Source: Alphaproteobacteria bacterium MarineAlpha5_Bin5 (GTDB lineage: Bacteria > Pseudomonadota > Alphaproteobacteria > HIMB59 > GCA-002718135). From it: DNA of 64,000 nucleotides. This document shows, piece after piece, positions 26,617 to 33,505 of the stretch (positions are counted from its first letter, which is position 1; the number at the start of each line of letters is the position of its first letter). The notes under the pieces were generated by a model. The model had not been told where the DNA came from. It did not search any database and saw only the letters and a list, made by a program, of their open reading frames with translations. Both the position numbers and the translations under genes were made by a program. The stretch spans positions 1 to 64,000 of the forward strand of contig PTKZ01000001.1 of NCBI GenBank assembly GCA_002938205.1, read 5' to 3'.

Positions 26617-28059
26617 ATGGGTTTTTTTAAAAAATTTATATTAGTAAGATATACAATATTACTAGTGGCATTTTTGTTGCCACTGGTAATGTTTGTCGCA
26701 TATTCTTATTATCAGTATCGATTAAATTCTATTACTGATGAATTAGTATTCAGAATAACATCCATAAATGACAACACAGATAATCGATATTCAGAAGAGT
26801 GGCGATGGAGACATATGAATGCTGAAAAAGATAGAAAGAAATTAGCATCTGATCTACGAAATGAATTAAAATACTTATCAGCTATTCCATTCATTATTTG
26901 TGCAGAATTTGAAGAACCAATTTCAAAAAGAATATTTGGAGCATGGCCTGTTCCCCAATGTTCAATTATAAAGAAAGAAAGCACAAAAGTTTCAAGTAAG
27001 TTAAAAAATAATTCAGTTTTTAACTTATACTATGATCATTTCTATCCATCAAAAATTGTCAATGAAGAAATAGTTACTATTGCTTTTATAATTTCAAGCA
27101 TTTTTTTATTTTTATTGTCAATTCTCATTCTTGCTAATTACTTGATAATTAGTCGACCAGTTAAAATGATTATTAATGCAATAAATGATTATAATAAAAA
27201 TCATTCTGATTTTAATATTAAAACCAAAGATATGTTAGGTAAAACACACAATAAGGAAGATGAATTTGGTCGCATAGCACAATCGATGACTAGTCATGTT
27301 TCTGCTTCAGAAAAATATTTAAAAGAAATTAAATCACAACGAGCTCAAATGGTACGAGATCTTGATGATGCAAGAAAATTACAAGATCATATTTTACCTA
27401 AAGTAAAAGATTCTTCCTTTCCTTTAGGTGTAATGAATAAAGCTGCAAAAGGATTGTCAGGTGACTTTTATGATTTTATTCATTCTGATGAAGGAGATTG
27501 TTTTTTTATTTTAGCAGATGTTTCAGGAAAAGGAGTGCAGGCATCAGTTGTAATGGTTTATGCTTTATCAATTTTTCGTCAAGAGGTGATGAATTCAAAA
27601 GATCTTAAAGAAATAGTAAAAAAAATTAATTACGGTATAGCAACCAATTTCCAAGGATTATTTATTACTGCCATTGTTGGGAGTTTTAATACAGTTTCAA
27701 AAAAAGTTGATTTTTTCAATGTTGGTCATAATCCTCCAATTTATCTTTCTGAGAAAGGTGATGTAGAACTTTTTTCTGCTTCAAGTGTGCCTATTGGTAT
27801 AATGGAAGAATTAGATAGTAACTTAACCAAAGAAGAAAAAGATCTATCTAACGGAAGAATTTTCTTTTACACGGATGGTTTTCCTGAAACAATTGTTAAT
27901 GGAAAAGAAATAGGGGAAGAAGGTTTAATCAAGAAAATCAAGAATTCTATAACTAGCTCAGCACAAGAAACGACAAATAATGTAATGAAACAAGAAATAT
28001 TTAATCCAGAAAAATTAGCAGATGATATGACTTTTATGACTTTAGGTCCTCTAAAATAG
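26617..28059 (+). CDS. Membrane-bound SpoIIE/RsbU-type PP2C phosphatase with HAMP-like linker
   Basis: A 480-residue sensor phosphatase with membrane helices at about 9-33 and 150-177, a periplasmic sensor of about 115 residues between them, a HAMP-like segment after ISRPV, a short coiled coil, and a SpoIIE domain (about 250-480). Metal-binding motifs are SGDFYDF, ADVSGKG, YTDGFPE and DDMTFM. By family it removes phosphate from a STAS anti-sigma antagonist. It is the second phosphatase of the island's switch and shares the output domain of the Amt fusion. The pilin operon follows. Confidence 0.9.
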   Translation: MGFFKKFILVRYTILLVAFLLPLVMFVAYSYYQYRLNSITDELVFRITSINDNTDNRYSEEWRWRHMNAEKDRKKLASDLRNELKYLSAIPFIICAEFEEPISKRIFGAWPVPQCSIIKKESTKVSSKLKNNSVFNLYYDHFYPSKIVNEEIVTIAFIISSIFLFLLSILILANYLIISRPVKMIINAINDYNKNHSDFNIKTKDMLGKTHNKEDEFGRIAQSMTSHVSASEKYLKEIKSQRAQMVRDLDDARKLQDHILPKVKDSSFPLGVMNKAAKGLSGDFYDFIHSDEGDCFFILADVSGKGVQASVVMVYALSIFRQEVMNSKDLKEIVKKINYGIATNFQGLFITAIVGSFNTVSKKVDFFNVGHNPPIYLSEKGDVELFSASSVPIGIMEELDSNLTKEEKDLSNGRIFFYTDGFPETIVNGKEIGEEGLIKKIKNSITSSAQETTNNVMKQEIFNPEKLADDMTFMTLGPLK

Positions 28060-28194
28060 GGGATTTTTTATATGTTTTTAAATAATTTTACTTAAACTGT
28101 TAATTTAATGGTCACATTAATGTCTTTTTAATGTAATAAATAAGGATAAATTAGGATTGTAGATATTAACAAAAAATTAACAGTAATACTAAAT

Positions 28195-28221
28195 TATAAT
28201 AACAAGTTTAAGGAGAACGCA
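28195..28221 (+). promoter_or_regulatory. Probable -10 box and ribosome binding site of the pilin genes
   Basis: A perfect TATAAT lies at 28195-28200, and aaggag at 28210-28215 stands 6 nt before the pilin ATG. If the box is used the leader would be only about 15 nt. No good -35 box lies 16-18 bp upstream, so the promoter assignment is weak; the ribosome binding site is clear. Confidence 0.4.
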
Positions 28222-28734
28222 ATGAACAAGTTTAAAAAGAGAGAAAAAGGTTTCAGTTTGATTGAGCTATTGGTTGTTGTTGCAATTATAGGTATTCTTG
28301 CAGCAGTGGGTATCGTAGCTTATTCAGGTTATACCGCTTCTGCTAAAGTGAATGCAACTAAATCATCGCATGCAACTATAGTGAAATTTATTAATGCAGA
28401 AAAAACAAAATGTGATACAGGTGCTAGCGAAAATATGGGTGTGGTCGCAAAGAATGGATCAAGTGCAAATGCAAAATGTAGTGATAATATAGGTGCTGGT
28501 AAAGCAACAACAGCTGCAAATACATTTAATGCCCATTTCGAAGGAAAAAAATTTAAAAATCCATATTCCTCTAGTAAAATGGCAACGGAGAGTTGTACAA
28601 TAAATGATACAAATGTTGGTTGCACGCTTATTGAAAAAGATGGAAATGATAGTTTAAAAATATCTACTTGCTATGAAACAGCTTGCACTGCAACAGGCAC
28701 AACTACATTAGTTGATATTATAAGTCTTAAATAA
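28222..28734 (+). CDS. pilA: Major type IV pilin (PilA/MshA-like)
   Basis: A 170-residue type IVa prepilin with leader MNKFKKREKG and a classical FSLIELLVVVAIIGILAAVG helix (Phe+1, Glu+5). The globular domain is rich in Ala/Ser/Thr/Asn, with six cysteines; the C-terminal ones (CYETAC) could form the disulphide-bounded D-region. It has the best ribosome binding site in the island (aaggag), as expected for an abundant subunit. The second pilin gene starts 6 bp downstream. Confidence 0.92.
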   Translation: MNKFKKREKGFSLIELLVVVAIIGILAAVGIVAYSGYTASAKVNATKSSHATIVKFINAEKTKCDTGASENMGVVAKNGSSANAKCSDNIGAGKATTAANTFNAHFEGKKFKNPYSSSKMATESCTINDTNVGCTLIEKDGNDSLKISTCYETACTATGTTTLVDIISLK

Positions 28735-28740
28735 ATATAA

Positions 28741-29175
28741 TTGAATAAGCGTTCTTTATATAACAAGGGGTTCTCTTTGATAGAACTCCTTGTTGTCGTT
28801 GGTATTATCGGTATTTTGGCTGCAGTGGGCATTGTATCCTATGTAGGTTACGTTGCAGGGGCTCAAAAGACTGATGCTCAAAATAATATGCAAGCAATGT
28901 ATATGGTTCAAGAAGAATATAAAGCAAGTAATGCTTTAAACACTTATTACACAACAAGTACTGGAAATACATGCACACCTAATTCTAGCAACCACAACAA
29001 CATTAATACAAATTTATTTGGCGGCAAGGAGCAAATTGATATTTCTGATCCTAAATTTGTTTTCTGTATTGCTGGTGGTTCTGGTAGCGATGGAGGTTTT
29101 AAAATTTTTTCTCAAAGACCTGATGGTTCTGATCAAATGACTCTTAATGCTAATAATGCAAAAAGCGGTTGGTAA
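28741..29175 (+). CDS. Second type IV pilin with TTG start
   Basis: A 144-residue prepilin, leader MNKRSLYNKG then FSLIELLVVVGIIGILAAVG, very close to the preceding pilin in the helix but unrelated in its shorter head domain (two cysteines, Gly/Ser-rich end GGSGSDGG). The start codon is TTG, 6 bp after the previous stop, with no clear ribosome binding site; it is therefore probably made at a lower level through coupling. It may be an accessory or alternative subunit. Confidence 0.87.
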   Translation: MNKRSLYNKGFSLIELLVVVGIIGILAAVGIVSYVGYVAGAQKTDAQNNMQAMYMVQEEYKASNALNTYYTTSTGNTCTPNSSNHNNINTNLFGGKEQIDISDPKFVFCIAGGSGSDGGFKIFSQRPDGSDQMTLNANNAKSGW

Positions 29176-29179
29176 AAAA

Positions 29180-29521
29180 TTATTCCTGAATTGTATCTAC
29201 AATTTTAAAAATACTATCAAGTCTAGCCAATTTAATTACTTTTAACACACCAGGACTTGTTTTAAATAAATAAAAATTTACTCCAGCTTTTACTGCTTGT
29301 TGATGAGAATGAATTAAACTCGCTATACCTGAAGAATCTATATAACTAACCTCTGATAAATCAGCATAAACAGATTTCGCTATTGTAAAATTATGTTCTT
29401 TCTTATTGATCTCTATTTGTGCTAAGATTTTTTCTTTAACTTCTGGAGATACGCTTAGATCAACTTCTCCTGATATACGCACCATTGATCCATTATTTAT
29501 ATTCTCTACAGTAATAGCCAT
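29180..29521 (-). CDS. STAS-domain anti-sigma factor antagonist (RsbV/SpoIIAA-like)
   Basis: A 113-residue single-domain protein with the STAS fold: an early VRISGEVDLS strand, ADLSEVSYIDSSGIASLI with the phosphorylatable serine after Asp (Ser63 in YIDSSG), and a C-terminal amphipathic helix. In its family the kinase partner phosphorylates this serine and SpoIIE phosphatases remove the phosphate. The genes for both partner types are adjacent (kinase at 29.66 kb, divergent) or nearby (two phosphatases). It converges on the pilin operon, with a 4-bp gap. Confidence 0.9.
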   Translation of the reverse strand: MAITVENINNGSMVRISGEVDLSVSPEVKEKILAQIEINKKEHNFTIAKSVYADLSEVSYIDSSGIASLIHSHQQAVKAGVNFYLFKTSPGVLKVIKLARLDSIFKIVDTIQE

Positions 29522-29657
29522 AATTCAAAAAAATAATCTCCATACATATTATGATTTATTATTATATCAAGAATTATATTGAGACATTAATTTATATTTT
29601 ATTAATACAAAACTTCTTCTGGAAAATTTATTTTAATTTGTTAAAAGTTTACTATTA

Positions 29658-30062
29658 ATGGAAGACACAAGGCTTGATATTGCTGCAACAGCAGAAAATT
29701 TAAAAGAAATAAGACAATTTGTAAGGAATTACATTGATAAATGTGGGGGGCTTGATCAATATAAAGATGAGTTGGTTTTAGCAATTGATGAAGCATGTCA
29801 GAATGTAGTGCGTCATGCCTACAAAGATATAAAGGGGGAAATAGCGCTTAAATTAAGTTTCAAAAATAATGAGTTTATTGTTACAGTAGAAGATGATGGA
29901 ACGCCTGCTATACCAGAAAAAATTAAACCAAGAAATCTTGATGATGTAAAACCAGGAGGACTCGGAACATTTTTTATTAATCAAATTATGGATAGCGTTT
30001 CTTTTCAATTATCTTCTCCCCATTGGACTAATTGTCTTATAATGAAAAAAAAAATAAAATAA
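29658..30062 (+). CDS. RsbW/SpoIIAB-like serine kinase (anti-sigma factor family)
   Basis: A 134-residue GHKL ATPase of the HATPase_c_2 type. The N box is AIDEACQNVVRHAY, the G1 box VEDDGTP, and the lid/G2 region PGGLGTFFINQIMDSV. Such kinases phosphorylate a STAS antagonist and, when free of it, bind a sigma factor or another target. It is divergent from the STAS gene with 136 bp between them. No sigma factor is encoded in the window, so its target is unknown. Confidence 0.9.
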   Translation: MEDTRLDIAATAENLKEIRQFVRNYIDKCGGLDQYKDELVLAIDEACQNVVRHAYKDIKGEIALKLSFKNNEFIVTVEDDGTPAIPEKIKPRNLDDVKPGGLGTFFINQIMDSVSFQLSSPHWTNCLIMKKKIK

Positions 30063-30066
30063 AAAT

Positions 30067-30285
30067 GTGAATATTTTTCTATTTACTACAATAGCAGTAA
30101 CAGCATTGACAATATTTGTTTTAATATATTCTTATTCTTTGCAATTTTTTAGTTTATCAAAAAAAGGAAAAGAATGGAGAGAACGAATTAAACAAGATAC
30201 TTTAGTAGGTCTTGCTATTATTTTTTTAACTTTAATAAGTTGTTTTTTATGGGTGATTTTTATTTATTTTAGAATCTTTGTATAA
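30067..30285 (+). CDS. Small two-helix membrane protein
   Basis: A 72-residue protein with two strongly hydrophobic helices (about 4-28 and 46-70) joined by a basic loop (KKGKEWRERIKQD). It starts with GTG 4 bp after the kinase stop and is probably co-transcribed. I recognise no family. By position it could anchor or modulate the kinase-STAS pair. Confidence 0.65.
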   Translation: MNIFLFTTIAVTALTIFVLIYSYSLQFFSLSKKGKEWRERIKQDTLVGLAIIFLTLISCFLWVIFIYFRIFV

Positions 30286-30287
30286 AA

Positions 30288-30737
30288 TTAGAGCTTATTT
30301 TTTGCAGTATTGTTTTGTAGGATTGATTCAAGAGCCTTGTTAATATCTTTTGGTCCATTCTCTATTTTACACTGACCTATACTCACATGGGTTGAGTTTT
30401 TTAATTCAAGTGTTTTCCTATTAATATAATGTTTGTTTTCATTAAATTTAGGTCTGTAGTATATTTTATTGATATTAAAAATTAATCTTTTTGGTGAATA
30501 TTTAATTCTCCCATCTTTTTTTGTTATAATAGTATATTGTAACATTTTAGAACAACCGAAATAAAATCCAATTGATTCAAGAGGTCTTTGCTCATTGTAA
30601 CATGTAAGAGCTATTGCTGTTAAATCATTTGTTTTTGTACACGTTTCTGAAAAGTTAGTTGTTGGAGTTATTGCAAAGGCATGATGTGAAGTGAAGAATA
30701 ATGGCAATATAAAAATAAAAACTAAAATTTTTTTCAT
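30288..30737 (-). CDS. Small exported protein of unknown function
   Basis: The ORF runs from 30770, but ATG 30737 (MKKILVFIFILPLFF) gives a clean signal peptide ending HHAFA and avoids overlapping the upstream gene. The mature part, about 127 residues, has four cysteines (CTKT, LTCYN, FGCSK, GQCKI) and a basic strand-rich middle (KRLIFNINKIYYRPKF). It is 1 bp downstream of the next small gene, so the two form a pair. The family is not recognised. Confidence 0.6.
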   Translation of the reverse strand: MKKILVFIFILPLFFTSHHAFAITPTTNFSETCTKTNDLTAIALTCYNEQRPLESIGFYFGCSKMLQYTIITKKDGRIKYSPKRLIFNINKIYYRPKFNENKHYINRKTLELKNSTHVSIGQCKIENGPKDINKALESILQNNTAKNKL

Positions 30738-30738
30738 A

Positions 30739-30999
30739 CTATTTATCAGTACAATCAAATTTATAATCATGTAAACTCTTTACTATCCTATAATCACGAC
30801 TTTCTTGTTTATTAAGTTTATGTATTTTTCCTTTTTCATCACAAAAACTTTTTGCATATAAATTTGCTTTGTCAAAATTTTTCTCAAAAGCTTGAATTTT
30901 TATTGCGTTTTCTTGAGTATCTATAATTTTAAATGGAGCTGTTGTAGGCATGACAACTACTGTAACTAAAACAGCTGCAAGAGCTAAAAATCCTATCAT
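30739..30999 (-). CDS. Small membrane-anchored protein of unknown function
   Basis: An 86-residue protein with one N-terminal hydrophobic segment (FLALAAVLVTVVVM) and a charged soluble part with two cysteines (SFCDEKG, FDCTDK). It is probably anchored in the inner membrane with the soluble part outside. It is paired with the downstream exported protein. No family recognised. Confidence 0.6.
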   Translation of the reverse strand: MIGFLALAAVLVTVVVMPTTAPFKIIDTQENAIKIQAFEKNFDKANLYAKSFCDEKGKIHKLNKQESRDYRIVKSLHDYKFDCTDK

Positions 31000-31073
31000 A
31001 ATATTTTATTCATATATGATTTATAGATTGTGTCAAATATTTGAAGAATATTAATATTAAGAAATTAGTATAA

Positions 31074-31886
31074 CTAATAGATTTTTTTCTTTTCTAAAAA
31101 ATCTAGTATTTTTTTTACAACATCAAATTCAAATAAATTATTATGATTTGCATTAGGAATAAATAATGATTTTTTAGGTTCCTTTGCGGCTGCAAATACT
31201 TTTTTACCAAAGCTAATGTCAATCACATTATCTTTTTCGCCGTGTAAAATTAGAAGAGGGGATCTGATTTTGTTAATAATATCAATAATATTATATTGAT
31301 CAAAGATTAACCATTTTGCAGGAAGATACCAATAATGTTTTTGAGCAACATCGGCTATCGATGTATAAGGAGCTTCTAAAACTGTAGCTGCGAATTCTGC
31401 TTCAGATGATAACTTCACTGCTATTCCACAACCTAAGGATTCACCATAAAGAATTATTTTTTCAGATTTGATTTTGTTTTTTGATAAAAATTCAATTGCT
31501 GCTAAAGCATCATAAAGCAAACCTTTTTCAGAAGGTTTGCCTGGATTATCTGCATAACCTCTATATTCTAGAAAAAATAAACCATAACCAGCATCAATAA
31601 AGGGTTTAAATTTATTTACTCTATGACCGACATGACCCCCATTGCCATGAAAAATTAAAATTGTATGTTCATCTTGAGATGTTGGTTTTTTTATCCAAGA
31701 TTTTAAAACTAATCCATCTTTAGTCTTGAGGGAGATTTCTTCTAATCCTGTGTTTAGAAAATAAACACTATCCACTTTTTCTTTATCTGGGAAATAAAGG
31801 AAGGATCTTTGAAAAATAAATAATGAAATAATTAAAATTAGATATCCAATGCAGACATAAAACAGAATAAGTAACATTTTTTTCAT
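31074..31886 (-). CDS. Membrane-anchored alpha/beta hydrolase (BEM46/ABHD17-like)
   Basis: A 270-residue serine hydrolase with an N-terminal membrane helix (about 5-27) followed by the alpha/beta hydrolase core: oxyanion HGNGGHVGHR, nucleophile elbow YGESLGCG, acid HGEKDNVID and base NANHNNL. The family includes BEM46/YfhR-type proteins of unclear substrate. It is the last intact leftward gene before the scar region, and whether it belongs to the island or to the host is not clear. Confidence 0.85.
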   Translation of the reverse strand: MKKMLLILFYVCIGYLILIISLFIFQRSFLYFPDKEKVDSVYFLNTGLEEISLKTKDGLVLKSWIKKPTSQDEHTILIFHGNGGHVGHRVNKFKPFIDAGYGLFFLEYRGYADNPGKPSEKGLLYDALAAIEFLSKNKIKSEKIILYGESLGCGIAVKLSSEAEFAATVLEAPYTSIADVAQKHYWYLPAKWLIFDQYNIIDIINKIRSPLLILHGEKDNVIDISFGKKVFAAAKEPKKSLFIPNANHNNLFEFDVVKKILDFLEKKKIY

Positions 31887-31978
31887 TTAAAAATTAAATT
31901 ATTTTAAGACAATACTATATTAGTATTTTTTAATAAATTTAATTTAGAAATAAAAAAAATGATTTTGTAGTGTCATAA

Positions 31979-32170
31979 ATTTGCACCACACCCAAATAAT
32001 ATAAATTATGCTTACATGTGATGCTTTTGGAGTTCTTCCTCCTATTAGTAAACTTTCATTAGTCAAGCAATCTTTCATTTTATATCTGGATATACAGCCA
32101 ATATACCTGGTACTGAATCTGATATTATTGAATCAGTTGCTACTTTTTTCACCATGTTTTATAGATTATT
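31979..32170 (+). pseudogene. pckA: Remnant of ATP-dependent phosphoenolpyruvate carboxykinase (pckA)
   Basis: In this 348-bp gap, three frames read in order give APHPNNI, then MLTCDAFGVLPPISKLS, then SGYTANIPGTESDIIESVAT. These match the consecutive conserved stretch of bacterial ATP-PEPCK (TCDAFGVLPPISKL ... SGYTAKVAGTE). At least two frameshifts separate the pieces, and the rest of the roughly 530-residue enzyme is missing. It is a decayed internal fragment and cannot be functional. Confidence 0.8.
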
Positions 32171-32234
32171 TCAAAAAAATTTATTAAATTTGTCAAAATA
32201 ATATAATATTTAATAAGCTATAAAGGAGAAAAAA

Positions 32235-32528
32235 ATGATTTATGTAATCGCTAAGCTACCATGTCATGAAGAAGGAGCCTCGAAACTTATTGATTGGGCA
32301 AAAAGTGACGATGGATTTTCAGTGACAAGAACATATAAGGGATTCAAGCACATTGAACTTTTAGTTGAAGAGAATAATAAAACAATTTGGTTATATGAAC
32401 AATGGGAAACAAAAGAGGATCATCAAGCATATTTGAATTTTAGAATAGAGAATGGATTTGAAAACTTTTTAAAAGAAATATTAGAAGATGAATTTTCACT
32501 TTCATATTCAACTAATGCCGATATTTGA
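32235..32528 (+). CDS. Antibiotic biosynthesis monooxygenase (ABM)-like dimeric alpha-beta protein
   Basis: A 97-residue ferredoxin-like protein: MIYVIAKLPCHEEG strand-helix start, a central GFKHIELLVEENN hairpin, and WLYEQWETKEDHQAYLNFR, the W-E-x-W...F/H-pattern of ABM/YgiN-type quinol monooxygenases. A good ribosome binding site (aaaggag) precedes it. It stands alone in the scar region. Catalysis is uncertain, as many ABM proteins have no known reaction. Confidence 0.7.
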   Translation: MIYVIAKLPCHEEGASKLIDWAKSDDGFSVTRTYKGFKHIELLVEENNKTIWLYEQWETKEDHQAYLNFRIENGFENFLKEILEDEFSLSYSTNADI

Positions 32529-32627
32529 TCTGAGAAATTAATTATTTTCATTTAGAAGCTTCAGATTTAGATTCTCAAATCAGGCCATTGTGCACTATGG
32601 GCTAATTAAAATTTATTTATATTAAAA

Positions 32628-32999
32628 ATGATTAACGTAGTTGCTGCTATTATAAAAAAAGATAATCATTTTTTAATTGTGCAAAGAAATAGAAAAAAAC
32701 ATATGGGTTTAAAGTGGGAATTTCCCGGAGGAAAAGTTGAGAAAAATGAAACTTTTGAAGAAGCATTATTAAGGGAAATAAAAGAAGAACTGAATATCAA
32801 AATTGTTTTGCAAGATAAAATTGCTGAAGAAAAATATAAAGATGAAAAAATAGATATAGTTTTACATTACTATTTATGCATTCAGGAAAGTGGCACTATT
32901 ATACTTAACGAACATGAAAATCTAGCTTGGATTGAAAAAAAAGATTTTGAAAAATATGACTTTGCAGAAGGTGATGGAAATATACTTTCATCATTGTAA
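32628..32999 (+). CDS. Nudix hydrolase, MutT-like
   Basis: A 123-residue Nudix protein with the full Nudix box G-x5-E-x7-REUxEE read as GGKVEKNETFEEALLREIKE, and a MutT-like start (VVAAIIKKDNHFLIVQR, KWEFPGGK). MutT enzymes hydrolyse 8-oxo-dGTP, but specificity cannot be read from sequence alone. It lies between decayed genes, and its frame is intact. Confidence 0.88.
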   Translation: MINVVAAIIKKDNHFLIVQRNRKKHMGLKWEFPGGKVEKNETFEEALLREIKEELNIKIVLQDKIAEEKYKDEKIDIVLHYYLCIQESGTIILNEHENLAWIEKKDFEKYDFAEGDGNILSSL

Positions 33000-33005
33000 T
33001 TTACT

Positions 33006-33116
33006 ATGAATATAAATTTTTTTAAAAAAACAAAGATTTTAGATGGAGGAATGGAGCAAGAATTACTTGCAAGGGGATTAAAAGCTAAAGGTTCTTTAGC
33101 TAATTTAAAATTTTAA
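33006..33116 (+). pseudogene. Truncated 5' end of a homocysteine S-methyltransferase gene
   Basis: ATG 33006 begins a 36-residue frame containing ILDGGMEQELLARGLKAKGS, the N-terminal signature of homocysteine S-methyltransferases (ILDGGMG-x-ELxxRG), then stops. The remaining roughly 260 residues, including the zinc-site cysteines, are absent downstream, where tRNA-Ser-like debris begins. It is probably a gene cut by an insertion or deletion at the island boundary. Confidence 0.72.
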
Positions 33117-33184
33117 CTATTCAATTAAATTAAAATTAATTTTCTATGCTAGAAATTATTAATTTATTATATTTTTTATGGCTA

Positions 33185-33205
33185 CGAATCCCTGTCTCTC
33201 CGCCA
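33185..33205 (+). pseudogene. tRNA-Ser 3'-end remnant (second copy)
   Basis: A short segment reads as the 3' half of a T arm, the acceptor strand TCTCTCC, discriminator G and CCA. It shares the word ctctccgcca and the preceding cgaatccct with the remnant at 181-244, in the same orientation, differing by a 2-base indel. It is the likely right end of the island or of a nested element. Confidence 0.65.
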
Positions 33206-33269
33206 AAAATTTAAAATATGTAATAAATTTATTAATTTATTTTATAAGGTATTAAAAAAAGGAGAAATT

Positions 33270-33338
33270 ATGAATAAGTGGACTTGGATAATTGCTGCTG
33301 TAGTGGTGATTGTAATTATATACTTTGTTTTTGCATAA
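33270..33338 (+). CDS. 22-residue single-helix membrane peptide
   Basis: Too short for the ORF track. ATG 33270 follows a strong ribosome binding site (aaaaaggag, 6-7 nt spacing). The product MNKWTWIIAAVVVIVIIYFV plus FA is a single membrane helix with an N-terminal Lys/Trp cap. A T-arm-like hairpin lies about 60 bp downstream. The good ribosome binding site and clean helix support a real small-protein gene. Function unknown. Confidence 0.55.
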   Translation: MNKWTWIIAAVVVIVIIYFVFA

Positions 33339-33383
33339 TTTTATAAATATAATTATTTTAAGTAATAATTAAAAAGTGTTTAT

Positions 33384-33425
33384 GGAGGTAATGAATCGAG
33401 GGTTTAAATCCCTCGTTTTCCTCCA
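33384..33425 (+). pseudogene. tRNA-Ser-like 3' remnant (third copy)
   Basis: The segment holds a T arm GAGGG-TTTAAAT-CCCTC and a 7-base acceptor strand, a discriminator and CCA at correct spacing. The invariant C56 of the T loop is T. Upstream, ggaggtaat resembles the variable-arm region of the left remnant. No anticodon or D arm is present, so it is not a functional tRNA. It could also fold as a short hairpin. Confidence 0.55.
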
Positions 33426-33505
33426 ATAAAATTCCCAATTAATACGTAGGTAGTTGATTTCTAATAATTACAATTTTATTATTTTTTTAGCAATATAAAT
33501 AAATA

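Noticed and set aside
28036-28077. Rho-independent terminator after the membrane phosphatase gene
   Set aside because: The stem (cctc/gggg) has only four pairs, one of them G-T, before the T run, and it overlaps the coding end; too weak to call.
32529-32627. Possible remnant gene between the ABM and Nudix genes
   Set aside because: No frame in the 99-bp gap gave a recognisable protein segment.
318-33425. A prophage or integrative conjugative element
   Set aside because: No integrase, capsid, terminase, relaxase or conjugation gene is recognisable; only boundary repeats and pilus genes are present.
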